Positions 55,442-64,000 of a stretch of DNA of 64,000 nucleotides are shown in pieces; position 1 is the first letter of the stretch; each line of letters starts with the position of its first letter. Origin of the DNA: Bufo bufo (Eukaryota > Chordata > Amphibia > Anura > Bufonidae); assembly GCF_905171765.1 (NCBI RefSeq), contig NC_053393.1, forward strand, positions 70,711,371 through 70,775,370, read 5' to 3'. The notes beneath the pieces were generated by a model. It had not been told where the DNA came from, did not search any database, and saw only the letters and a program-made list of their open reading frames with translations. Made by a program: the position numbers and the translations under genes.

Positions 55442-55486
55442 GGTACCCTGATGATTTGGCGCAAGCCAAGGAAACGCGTTGGAACA
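55442..55486 (+). ncRNA. Hammerhead-ribozyme-like motif, 5' pseudo-LTR
   Basis: CTGATGA (55,448-55,454), then stem II TTTGGC/GCCAAG closed by a GCAA tetraloop (55,455-55,470), GAAA (55,471-55,474), palindromic ACGCGT and T17. Stem I (GTACC/GGAAC) has an A-A mismatch where the 3' copy pairs C-G. The core is intact, but stem I is weakened. Predicted cleavage after 55,480. Confidence 0.7.
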
Positions 55487-55543
55487 TCTTTGTTACAGCT
55501 GTTTACAGTTCCCTCCTTTCCCTTTCCTGATATACCTTGATGA

Positions 55544-56368
55544 TGGTCAGAACTCTGGAAACTGAAATTTAATGTGGATAAGTGCAAGATAATGCACCTG
55601 GGGCGTAAAAACCCAAGGGCAGAATATAGAATATTTGACACAGTCCTGACCTCAGTATCTGAGGAAAGGGATTTAGGAGTAATTATTTCAGAAGACTTAA
55701 AGGTGGGAAGACAATGTAATAGAGCAGCACGAAATGCCAGCAGAATGCTTGGATGTATAGGGAGAGGTATAAGCAGTAGAAAGAGTGAAGTGCTTATGCC
55801 GCTGTACAGAACACTGGTGAGACCTCACTTGGAGTATTGTGCGCAGTACTGGAGGCCATATCTCCAGAAGGATATAGATACTCTAGAGAGAGTTCAGAGA
55901 AGAGCTACTAAACTAGTACATGGATTGCAGGATAAAACTTACCAGGAAAGGTTAAAGGACCTTAATATGTATAGCTTGGAAGAAAGAAGAGACAGAGGGG
56001 ATATGATAGAAACTTTTAAATACATAAAGGGAATCAACTCGGTAAAGGAAGAGAGCATATTTAAAAGAAGAAAAACTACCACAAGAGGACACAGTTTTAA
56101 ATTAGAGGGGCAAAGGTTTAAAAGTAATATAAGGAAGTATTACTTTACTGAGAGAGTAGTGGATGCATGGAATAGCCTTCCTGCAGAAGTGGTAGCTGCA
56201 AATACAGTGAAGGGGTTTAAGCATGCATGGGATAGGCATAAGGCCATCCTTCATATAAGATAGGGCCGGGGGCTATCCATAGTATTCAGTATATTGGGCA
56301 GACTAGATGGGCCAAATGGTTCTTATCTGCCGACACATTCTATGTTTCTATGTTTCTATGTTTCTATG
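55544..56368 (+). pseudogene. CR1-like retrotransposon, 5'-truncated, near-intact frame
   Basis: From 55,574 an unbroken 229-codon frame encodes the RT C-terminus: KCKIMHLGRKNPRAEYRIF, ERDLGVIISEDLK, LYRTLVRPHLEYCAQYW, LERVQRRATKL and AWNSLPAEVV. It ends with TAG at 56,261. The 3' UTR ends TCTATGTTTCTATG repeats. The YxDD motif and endonuclease are lost by truncation. It sits in the PLE-2 pseudo-LTR; ATGA flanks both sides (possible 4-bp TSD). Nearly identical to 2087-2440. Confidence 0.93.
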
Positions 56369-56817
56369 AAGCTGGCCAATCACTGTCCTGTCTGGAGCAG
56401 GGAAAGATAGGGGTATTGAGTGAGAAGGGTTTGAGGCTATTTATGGAGGGAGATATAGGGTTATAGACCCAGTGCCTTGTCTCTCTAATACCTCTTCTCT
56501 ATCCTAATTTACCCCTGTGCTCTCTAGTTGTATCCTTGTGACATATCGTATATTTTGATATGCTTGTTACAGTCGGCATTCTCCCATGTATACCTGGTTG
56601 ACTGTAGGTTACATCTTGTGTGGGAAGGCTGAATTTTTTGTACTTTATTGAGACTTTTAATCTTGGGCTCATATTTTTAGCAATTTATACATTACATGTT
56701 GAGTTACCTGTCGGTTACCTCTGTGAATTTTTTGGTCACCGATGTAATTATAAGGCTTAGACTATAGCGATTTAGTCGTGTGATACTTTATTATTGTTTT
56801 TCTGTTTAGTTGAGGTT

Positions 56818-59800
56818 ATGGCAGGCTTTCTTACCACTGGCATAGATACAAATCAGTGGCTCTCTGAGGCTAAACAAGTATTTTCTGAGAAGACTTTGAT
56901 ACAAAAGAGGTATACACCTACATTTAAAGCAGCCTTTAAAGAGCAAACTAAAAGCTATAAAGAGCAAGTAACGTTGTGGTGGGAAGTTCAGTCCTTAGGC
57001 TACTTTCACACTTGCAGCAGAGTGATCCGGCAAGCAGTTCCGTCGCCGTCCCTCACTGGACAGAATGAACACCCTGGACTGGAGCAGAGCTCCAGCACCA
57101 ACGACAGCTAAAGTACAACTGACTCCAGCCAGGAAACCACAGGAGATAAAACCCTAGTGGCCACACCCAGTCAGGGAGTTTACCCTTCCAACACCAGACA
57201 GAGGGAGGCTACAACTTAAAGGGGAGGTGCACACACCAGCAAACATGCAACACGTTGCCACCGGCAACAGCATGCGTGGCAAACATATCACGGCGCACAC
57301 AGCCAAAGCCGAGACACTGCCACCACATGCCTAAATAGCAACACGTTGCCACCGGCAACTGCAAGCATGGCACCAGTGGCACGGCGCACACAGCTAAGGC
57401 CGGAAAAACGGATTCTGCATTTATTTTTTTCACATTTTTTTCGGTCTGCGCATGCGCAGATCAGAAGGACGGATCCGGCATTCCGGTATTTTGAATGCCG
57501 GATCCGGCACTAATACATTCCTATGGAAAAAATGACGGATCTGGCATTCAGGCAAGTGTTACGTTTTTTTGGCCGGAGATAAAACCGTAGCATGCTGCGG
57601 TCTTATCTCTGTCCTGATCAGTCAAAAAGACTATGCCGGAAAAGAAAAACGCTAGTGTGAAAGTACCCTTAGAAAATTATATCAAATTGTTCCAAGAGGT
57701 TTGAGGATTACCCTCACCCCCGCTAGAAGATGCAGGAACGTGATGTTAATGAATAAATGGGAGCAGGAAGCTACACTAAGCTCCTTAAGGTTTATGCATC
57801 TCCTGCTGGAGGAGTAGAAAACTAATCTCTTTACCTTAGAACATAAGTTAAAGAAACAGATTGAATCAACACAACTTTTTAGACAAGAGCCAGCTTAAAA
57901 ATACCCTGGATACATTTTGATTCCACTTAAAGGAACGAAAGCATCGCCAATTCAACAGAGATCTTTAAGACTTCAAAGAAAACCGTGTCTATACTATTAT
58001 TGATCGAGGGACATCATAAAACAAACCACACGAATCAGATATTACATCTAGTGACACGGAGACTTCTGAGGTAGAAAAGGAAGCAGGACAGAGATATAGA
58101 GGGAGGAGTAGGACACGCCAGAGAGGTAGGGGTGCACGAGGAGGACGTGATACTAATTTTTTAGAACCAGGTATACCATACCAGCTGCGAAATCGCAACT
58201 ATCAGAAATCACCCCCCTTCATCAATACTCCCCAGAACAACACGGGCAGATAATTAATCTATCTAAGAGACAAATAAATCAAACTGAAATGGCGATCCTT
58301 AACAGAGGCCTCCCCTTTGTTCCCACTTCGACCTTTAACCTTTTCAATTGGGTCAAAGATATTAACCTTTTTGCAAGAAAACTTATCATTAAAAGCCAAG
58401 CGTGAAAGTAGAGAGCTAGGGATCTCACATGACATACTGCAGGATGTCCAGCTACTCTATAGTTTAAGTGAGAGTAGACCTTTGGAGGGAAAAGGTCCCT
58501 TTACTAACTTGAAAATTAGAAGTATTAAGATGCCCCCTATAAGTGATCCTACTTGCATAAATGCTTTCATTACTCAGGTTTTAAAAGAACTGGAAACCTT
58601 GACACTGAAGAAGCCACACTTTAATTGTTCCAAACAGGAATTTACGGTATTAATGCATCTGGAACAGGATCAACAAATAACAATAAAGCCCTCTGACAAG
58701 GGGGGCAATATTGTTATTATGGAGACACCGCAATATAAGAAAATGTGTCTCAATTTGTTGAATGATAAGGACACGTATGAAAAACTTACCTCTGACCCCA
58801 TGACCTGTTATCAAAAAAGACCTTTAGACATTTTGTGCCCGGCAAAATTGGACGGCCTAATATCTGAGGAAGAGTTTGACTTTATGCATAAAAAAACATC
58901 CTACAGTGGCAACGTTTTAGTTTGCCTAAAATTCACAAGGGGGTCCAATTGTATCGGTCATTAACAGTCTCAGCCAAAATGTAGGAATTTATGTTGATCA
59001 AATTCTAGTATCTTTTGTCAAAGCTTTACCTTCATACATTAGAACACCAGGGATCTTCTAGGTCGCCTTGAAGGGGTCACGGTGGAGGAGGAGATGGTAT
59101 TTGCCTCAATAGACATAGAGGCGCTATACTCCTCGATACCGCATGATTTAGGTTTAAAAGCTGTGGAAACATTTCTTACTATGAGGGGTTGTCAGTATCA
59201 AGCTCACAACTGATTGGTTTTATAGTTACTTGATTTTACTTTAACATCTAACTATTTTACCTTTGGTGGTGCCCTCTACCACCAGCTCAGGGGCACGGCG
59301 ATGGGGAGTTCTTGTTCCCCATTGTACGCCAACCTGTTCTTTGGCTGGTGGGATAGGACTACCATCTTTGGGGACACTCCAAGTGCACACATTACCAACA
59401 TTGTGACTTGGAGTAGATTTATAGATGATATCTTTCTGATTTGGAAGGATGAGAAACATGACTTCGTTGAGTTTGTGCAGGACCTAAATACCAATGAGAT
59501 AGGTATGAGATTTACCTTTGACCTCAAGAGAGACATTCTTCCCTTTCTTGACATTGAGATTGAAAGGGCACAGGAGTAGAGAGATTAAAACAAAAACATT
59601 TCGCAAACCAACAGCGACTAATTCACTCCTGGATTGGGCAAGTCACCATCCCTCTTCTCTAAAACGGGGCATTCCTGTTGGACAATAGCTCAGAATGAGA
59701 AGAAATTGTTCCACATTTAGGGACTTTAAGGAACAAGCTGATGACTTGCGGATAAGGTTCCTGGAAAAAGGATATCCTAATCCCGTGCTAAAGACAGCGT

Positions 59801-60372
59801 TCAAGAGAGCCCGTGAAACTAATAAGACGGCACTACTGCACCCCAAAACTAAAACTATTGAGAACAACCAAATTCGCTTGATAGGTACTTTTAAAACAGC
59901 AGCAAAAGAAGTGAGTGCGGTTTTAAGCAAATATTGGGGTATGCTGCAGTTAGATCCAGACATTAGTAAGGTCATCACAGACAGGCCTCAAGTTACATAC
60001 CGCAGGGGACGCAGCTTGCGGGATCGATTGGTTCAGGGACACCTTTTTACCAGCAGGGTTATTACCCATAAGGAATACACCATTAGACATTTTATAAATT
60101 GTAAAACCAAGGGGGTTGTCTACAAGGCCACCTGTGGCTGTGGTCTTGAAAATATTGGGAAGACCACTAGGGAACTGCGGAGGCGAGTTGGTGAACAGTT
60201 GAGTGATCTCAGACATAAAAAAGACACCCCTTTGGTTAAACATATTGAAATGGCACATGGTGAAGATTTTTCTAAACTTAGATTTCAGGGTATCGAGGTT
60301 GTGCAGCCACTCAAGAGAGGGGGAGACTGGGACAGAAAAATACTCCAACGTGAAACTTGGTGGATTTTTTAA
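56818..60372 (+). pseudogene. Penelope-like element 2: RT-GIY-YIG ORF
   Basis: It starts MAGFLTTGIDTNQWLSEAKQ (56,818). At VQSL a MITE intervenes, and the frame resumes ENYIKLFQEV at 57,672. Further on are an R-rich segment (YRGRSRTRQRGRGARGG, about 58,100), the RT N-region GLPFVPTSTFNLFNW and IKPSDKGGNIVIM. RT motif A is SIDIEALYSSIPHDLGLKAV, B is YHQLRGTAMGSSCSPLYANL, C is RFIDDIFLIW; then FRKPTATN. The last frame (59,695-60,372) carries FKEQADDLRIRFLEKGYP and the endonuclease VVYKATCGCGLENIGKTTRE with RRRVGEQL. The YIG tyrosine is Asn here. Stops, frameshifts and a MITE break it. Confidence 0.92.
56998..57668. mobile_element. Harbinger-like MITE with nested LTR fragment
   Basis: Ends GGCTACTTTCACACTTGCAG and CGCTAGTGTGAAAGTACCC are flanked by TTA (56,995-56,997 and 57,669-57,671). 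The TTA completes the codon run of the host PLE (Ser-Leu|Glu), so one TTA restores the frame. About 57,045-57,402 is foreign: ACTTAAAGGGGAGGTGCAC and CACGTTGCCACCGGCAAC resemble the LTR at 33,295-34,260. Confidence 0.9.
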
Positions 60373-60849
60373 TTAAAAACAGTTCATCCCAGGGGACTGA
60401 ATGAGCAACTGTTATTTGGTTGTTTCATTTAATCCATCTCTCCCCTTTCGAGCCCCCTCATCTGGGATATACACCGTGGTGCCCCTTCTATTTATACGGT
60501 ATATATCTTCTCAATCTGCATTTTGTGCATCATGTGCCCTAGAATAAAATATGCACATACTGATGCATCTGTACACATCTCATAGTGCATATGTATTTAG
60601 AGTAAACTTTGACATACGTGTTTTGTATATCTTTGTTCTTCATAATCTTGCACAATGCTGCATTTATTTTGTATATTTACATTTTTTTGCAGCACTTGAG
60701 CCATTTGAGTCGCTTAGTGCTATTTTTTATTTATTCTTTACCTGTGCTTGAATCTAGTATCTGCCTATTGCCTCCTGAAACCTTTGTGCCTGGAGCAGTC
60801 ACTGGCTCCTATTCGGCACACAATACATTTGTAAAAAATAAGGCGGGGT
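60373..60849. other. PLE-2 3' untranslated region
   Basis: AT-rich sequence following the endonuclease stop. It has AATAAA at 60,543 but no ORF with recognisable motifs. It leads into the 3' pseudo-LTR. Confidence 0.6.
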
Positions 60850-61097
60850 GTTAGCAGGAGTGAGTTTTGCTCAATCGTTTCCCACATATCCGCCCAGTGT
60901 ATCCGCCCATCTCTTTAGGTCACTACAGTGGGCGTGCCTCTGTGTTAGTGACGTGCTTCTTTGATCACGCGGGACGTCACTGTAGTGGGCGTGTTTTGTT
61001 GTCAGTGACGCGCTCCTCCGATCACGTGGGATATAGTGTCAGGTGACTGCACACGTGACCGGTCATGTGACATAAGGGGGCGGATAAGGAGCAGACC

Positions 61098-61135
61098 GGC
61101 GTGCTATTTAAAAGCGACCATGTCTGGCGCTCAAA
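61098..61135 (+). promoter_or_regulatory. TATA-like promoter in PLE-2 pseudo-LTR
   Basis: CTATTTAAAAG follows GC-box-like GTGGGCGTG repeats. A start about 30 bp downstream would place the shared pseudo-LTR unit and the ribozyme at the 5' end of the transcript. Sequence inference only. Confidence 0.45.
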
Positions 61136-61323
61136 TTGCTGCTGCCACACGCGGAAGGCCATTTCATGGACTGCCATACGCAGGACCTGTGCTGAAGTTC
61201 TACGGCTGACCTACACTTTGGAACTTATCGGACAGCTAAGTAATCTTGTTAAGCGATTGATCACCGCTTTATATTGATCATAATAGCATTGATTTCAACC
61301 TTGTAACATCTTTTGGTATATTG

Positions 61324-61366
61324 GTCCCCTGATGATTTGGCGCAAGCCAAGGAAACGCGTTGGGAC
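61324..61366 (+). ncRNA. Hammerhead-ribozyme-like motif, 3' pseudo-LTR
   Basis: Stem I GTCCC (61,324-61,328) pairs perfectly with GGGAC (61,362-61,366). CTGATGA at 61,329-61,335; stem II TTTGGC/GCCAAG with GCAA loop (61,336-61,351); GAAA at 61,352-61,355. The palindrome ACGCGT is stem III and T at 61,361 is H17, so cleavage is predicted between 61,361 and 61,362. Hammerhead motifs with minimal stem III are known from Penelope-like pseudo-LTRs and act as dimers. Confidence 0.82.
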
Positions 61367-61475
61367 ATCTTTGTTACAGCTGTTTATATTTCCCTCCTTT
61401 CCCTTTCCTGATATACCGTGATGAAGCTGGGCAATCACTGTCCTGTCTGGAGCAGGGGAAGATAGGGGCATTGAG

Positions 61476-61722
61476 TAACATAGTAACATAGTAACATAGT
61501 ACATAAGGCCGAAAAAAGACATTTGTCCATCCAGTTCGGCCTGTTATCCTGCAAGTTGATCCAGAGGAAGGCAAAAAAAACCTGTGAAGTAGAAGCCAAT
61601 TTTCCTCACTTTAGGGGAATAAAGAAATTCCTTCCCGACTCCAATCAGGCAATCAGAATAACTCCCTGGATCAACGACCCCTCTCTAGTAGCTATAGCCT
61701 GTAATATTATTACACTCCAGAA
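61476..61722 (-). mobile_element. L2/CR1-like 3' UTR fragment, minus strand
   Basis: It opens with (TAACATAG)n (61,476-61,500), the complement of a terminal microsatellite. Minus-strand GCCGAACTGGATGGACAAAT and GCCTTATGTACTATG follow, the usual 3' terminus of an L2-like element. No coding part is kept. It marks the right edge of PLE-2. Confidence 0.75.
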
Positions 61723-61831
61723 CAGGGGAGCACCCAGGAATTTTGTTTAGGGGGGGTCCGAAAGGCAAAAAAATGCGGCATGTGTAGTGCGCTATGCTAA
61801 TTGAATTTTTCAAAGCCCCCTTTATATTTAA

Positions 61832-63182
61832 CCCCTTAGTGACCAAGCCTGTTTGGGCCTTTATGACCAAGCGTTTTTCTTCCTTTTTTTATGGTCTCGT
61901 TCCAAGAGCTATAACTTTTTTATTTTTTCATCTATATAGCTTTATGAGGGCTTGTTTTTTACGGGACAAGTTGTAGTTTTTAATGGCGCCATTTTGGGGT
62001 ACACATAACTTTCTGATTAACTTTTATTAACTCTTTCTGGGAGGGAGATGGGGAAAAATAGCAATACTGCCACTGCGTTTTTACATTATACATTTTTTGG
62101 CTTTCATTTTTCGGTACAAATAACATAATATCTTTATTCTCTGGGTCAGTACGATTACAGTGATACTAAATACTTATAATTTTGTTTACATTTTACTACT
62201 TTTTTTTGCAATAAAACAAATTTTATTAACCCAAAAAATTATTTTGCATTGCCACTTCACAAGACCCATAACTTTTTTTTATTTTTTTATATGGAATTGT
62301 GTGAGGGCTTGATTTTTGAAAGACAACTTGTATTTTTTCATGGGTATGATTTTGGAGTAAATGCCGCTTTTTGGATCGCTTGTTATTACGTTTTTTTTTT
62401 TCGGTGGAAACTAAGAATAAATTCGAAATTCTGTCTTATTTTATTTTTTATTTTTTACGGCGTTCACCATAGGGGATAATTTATGTAATATTTATGTAGT
62501 CCCGGTCGTTACGGACGCGGCAATACCAAAACTATGGGGGATATTTTCTTTTTGCAATTTTTTTCATTGAAAAGCGTATTTTCAATGGAAAAAAAGGCAT
62601 ATTTTTTTATTTTATGGAATTTTTTTTATTTAATAAATGTGTATTTTTTTCTATTTTTTTTACTACTTAATAGTCCCACAAGGGGACTATAATATACAGT
62701 ATTTTGATTGCTTTTAAAATGTAATGCATTATCTCTATAATGCATTGCATTTCAATAGCAATGCTATTCGAACATTGACCAGCAGGCTGCGCCAGAGAGG
62801 CACAGCCTGCTGGAAGTAACTGAAGACAGGCTCGGGCCCTCATCGGAAGCAAGGTAAGCTTCCCAGCACATCAGCACCCCGCGATCGCATTTTCGGGGTG
62901 CTGATGGGAGACAGAGGGAGTCCGCTCCCTCTGTCACCACTTTACATGCAGCGGGCGCCATTGCGCCCGGCATGTAAAGGGTTAAACAGCCCGAATCGGC
63001 ACTCCTGCCGTTCCGGGCTGTTAGAGCAGGGACCCGGCTCTCATGTGAGAGCCAGGTCCGCGCTCCCCGCTGCACGGGGGAGCCGAGCGGCGCTTAAACT
63101 GGGCCGCCGTAAAAACGCGGCGGCCCAGCCTAAGGCCCCTTAGTGACCGCCGTAAAAACACGTATGGGTGGTCACTAAGGGG
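61832..63182. mobile_element. TTAA element, 1.35 kb
   Basis: Ends CCCCTTAGTGACCAAGCC and GGTGGTCACTAAGGGG are flanked by TTAA (61,828-61,831 and 63,183-63,186). The left half is T-rich with ATAACTTTTTTATTTTTTCA repeated at 61,910 and 62,268. The right half has GC-rich hairpins (AGCAGGCTG/CAGCCTGCTGG; GCGGGCGCCATTGCGCCCGG; GGGCCGCCG/CGGCGGCCC). No transposase is present, so it is mobilised in trans by a piggyBac- or Kolobok-type enzyme. Confidence 0.85.
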
Positions 63183-63186
63183 TTAA

Positions 63187-64000
63187 AAATGCAGGGAAAG
63201 GGTGTAGTGTGTTGTGCTGATTCTTTTACTTGGCGATTCTAAAAGGCCTGCAGAAAAATAACAATGCGGCGGCGCCCATTATTAAAAGCCCCTCCTACAT
63301 ATAATAGGCCACTCCCAACAAACACTGTACAGCTGACATTCTATAGTTGCGGCCTGTCTCTACACATCATACGGAGAGGGGAGGTCTGTCCTAGCTGCAC
63401 TGCCTGCTTATATAACAAGCTACAGCCAGGAAGCTCCTCCGCTCTCCTCCCTCCCCTGATCCTGCTCAAGGCCTGTGGTTCCCCCCACCATCTGCCACCC
63501 ACCCGTGGCCTGCTGCCCCCCTTGACCGTCCTCACCCAGCTCGGAATCCTCCTTCTGCAAATGGCAGGGGGAGGAGCCGGAGCATCTCCTCTCCTACATA
63601 GCGCCACATACCTCTTACATCCAGTGATGTCACCTTTGTTGTAGACGTTCTCTTTCTTTATCTTCTCCATTCAGACCAGACCGCCATGATGATTTTTCAG
63701 CCATCTCCCATCTCTGCAGAGATTAACAAACAGACATTAGTTTCCCACATTTCCATCATCTTCACATCTTCTGAACACCCTTTCCTGCCACCCCCAATAC
63801 TGTGACCGCTGTGCCCCCAATACTATACTACAGAAACAGTCCCCCTGGAAATACTACTACCACACAGATAGTGCCCCCCTCAACAATTATTGGCACACAG
63901 TGCTCTAAAAAAATAACTGCGCCCAGACACTAATAGTATAAAGATAATGTCCCCCAAAAATTATTGTGCTAAGCTGATACTGTGGCAGGGTGCCCCCCAA
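63187..64000. other. Unassigned, ending in degenerate C-rich repeats
   Basis: 63,187-63,700 shows no gene I can support, and its open frames are compositional. From about 63,780 CCCCCAATACT and GTGCCCCC themes repeat loosely, the complement of the GGGGGCAC arrays elsewhere. The array runs off the right edge. Confidence 0.45.

Larger units (their letters stand above)
55257..56817 (+). mobile_element. PLE-2 5' pseudo-LTR and leader, split by CR1
   Basis: 55,257-55,543 plus 56,369-56,425 match 61,136-61,475 in direct orientation, with scattered substitutions. This is the pseudo-LTR arrangement of Penelope-like elements. It lacks the upstream promoter-like part found at 60,850-61,135. A CR1 interrupts it at 55,544. 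The leader continues to the ORF start at 56,818. Confidence 0.8.
60850..61475 (+). mobile_element. PLE-2 3' pseudo-LTR with promoter-like part
   Basis: 60,880-61,120 has GTGGGCGTG repeats (GTCACTACAGTGGGCGTG and GTCACTGTAGTGGGCGTG), GATCACGYGGGA pairs and GCTATTTAAAAGCG, a TATA-like box at about 61,103. The part shared with the 5' pseudo-LTR begins about 61,136 and ends at 61,475, where an L2-like tail starts. A hammerhead-like motif lies at 61,324-61,366. Confidence 0.75.

Noticed and set aside
52385..61475. Single large inverted duplication of one PLE
   Set aside because: Protein and DNA sequences of the two PLEs differ too much; only family-level motifs are shared.

Overview
This is vertebrate, most probably anuran (frog or toad), intergenic DNA made almost wholly of transposable elements and tandem repeats. 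I find no intact gene and no host exon I can defend. The call rests on the mix of repeats: many PIF/Harbinger-like MITEs with GGCCTC..GCACACG ends, frog-type Tc1/mariner copies, CR1, L2-like and L1 non-LTR retrotransposons, Penelope-like elements (PLEs) and long solo LTRs beginning TGTCACG. All coding sequence belongs to transposons, and all of it is broken by stops, frameshifts, deletions or nested insertions.

Layout. 0-2.4 kb: a 44-bp tandem repeat, a tRNA-derived SINE, a G-rich minisatellite and a CR1 tail. 2.7-11.7 kb: a dense field of MITEs, including a hAT MITE nested in a TTAA MITE and about ten Harbinger-like MITEs. 12-17.6 kb: foldbacks, two minisatellites and a hAT element carrying a TATA box. 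18.2-19.3 kb: an L2-like reverse-transcriptase remnant split inside RT motif A by a palindromic hAT MITE. 20.4-24.3 kb: a 60-bp-type tandem array and a 2-kb solo LTR. 25.4-26.75 kb and 28.8-30.3 kb: two Tc1/mariner copies whose catalytic domains are deleted. 27-27.9 kb: a 31-bp minisatellite. 30.4-32 kb: a 1.6-kb non-autonomous hAT. 33.1-34.4 kb: a foldback split by a solo LTR. 34.4-37.2 kb: minisatellites and a TIR element filled with a CAGACC-rich satellite.

39.8-51 kb is a stratified stack that target-site duplications (TSDs) resolve. A PLE-type fragment with a hammerhead-ribozyme motif was entered by an L1 (L1-B, 11-bp TSD). L1-B was itself entered by a second, 6.1-kb L1 (L1-A, 10-bp TSD), a solo LTR (5-bp TSD, in ORF1) and a TTAA MITE.

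52.4-61.5 kb holds two diverged PLEs in opposite orientation, each with RT and a GIY-YIG-like endonuclease region. The plus-strand copy retains two direct pseudo-LTRs, each with a hammerhead-ribozyme-like core, and a CR1 has jumped into the 5' one. 61.8-63.2 kb is a TTAA element, and the window ends in low-complexity repeat.

The most notable signals are the three hammerhead-like motifs with a palindromic ACGCGT stem III (plus one decayed relative) and the TSD-resolved nesting. Family names come from recognition of motifs, ends and TSDs by eye; no database was searched.
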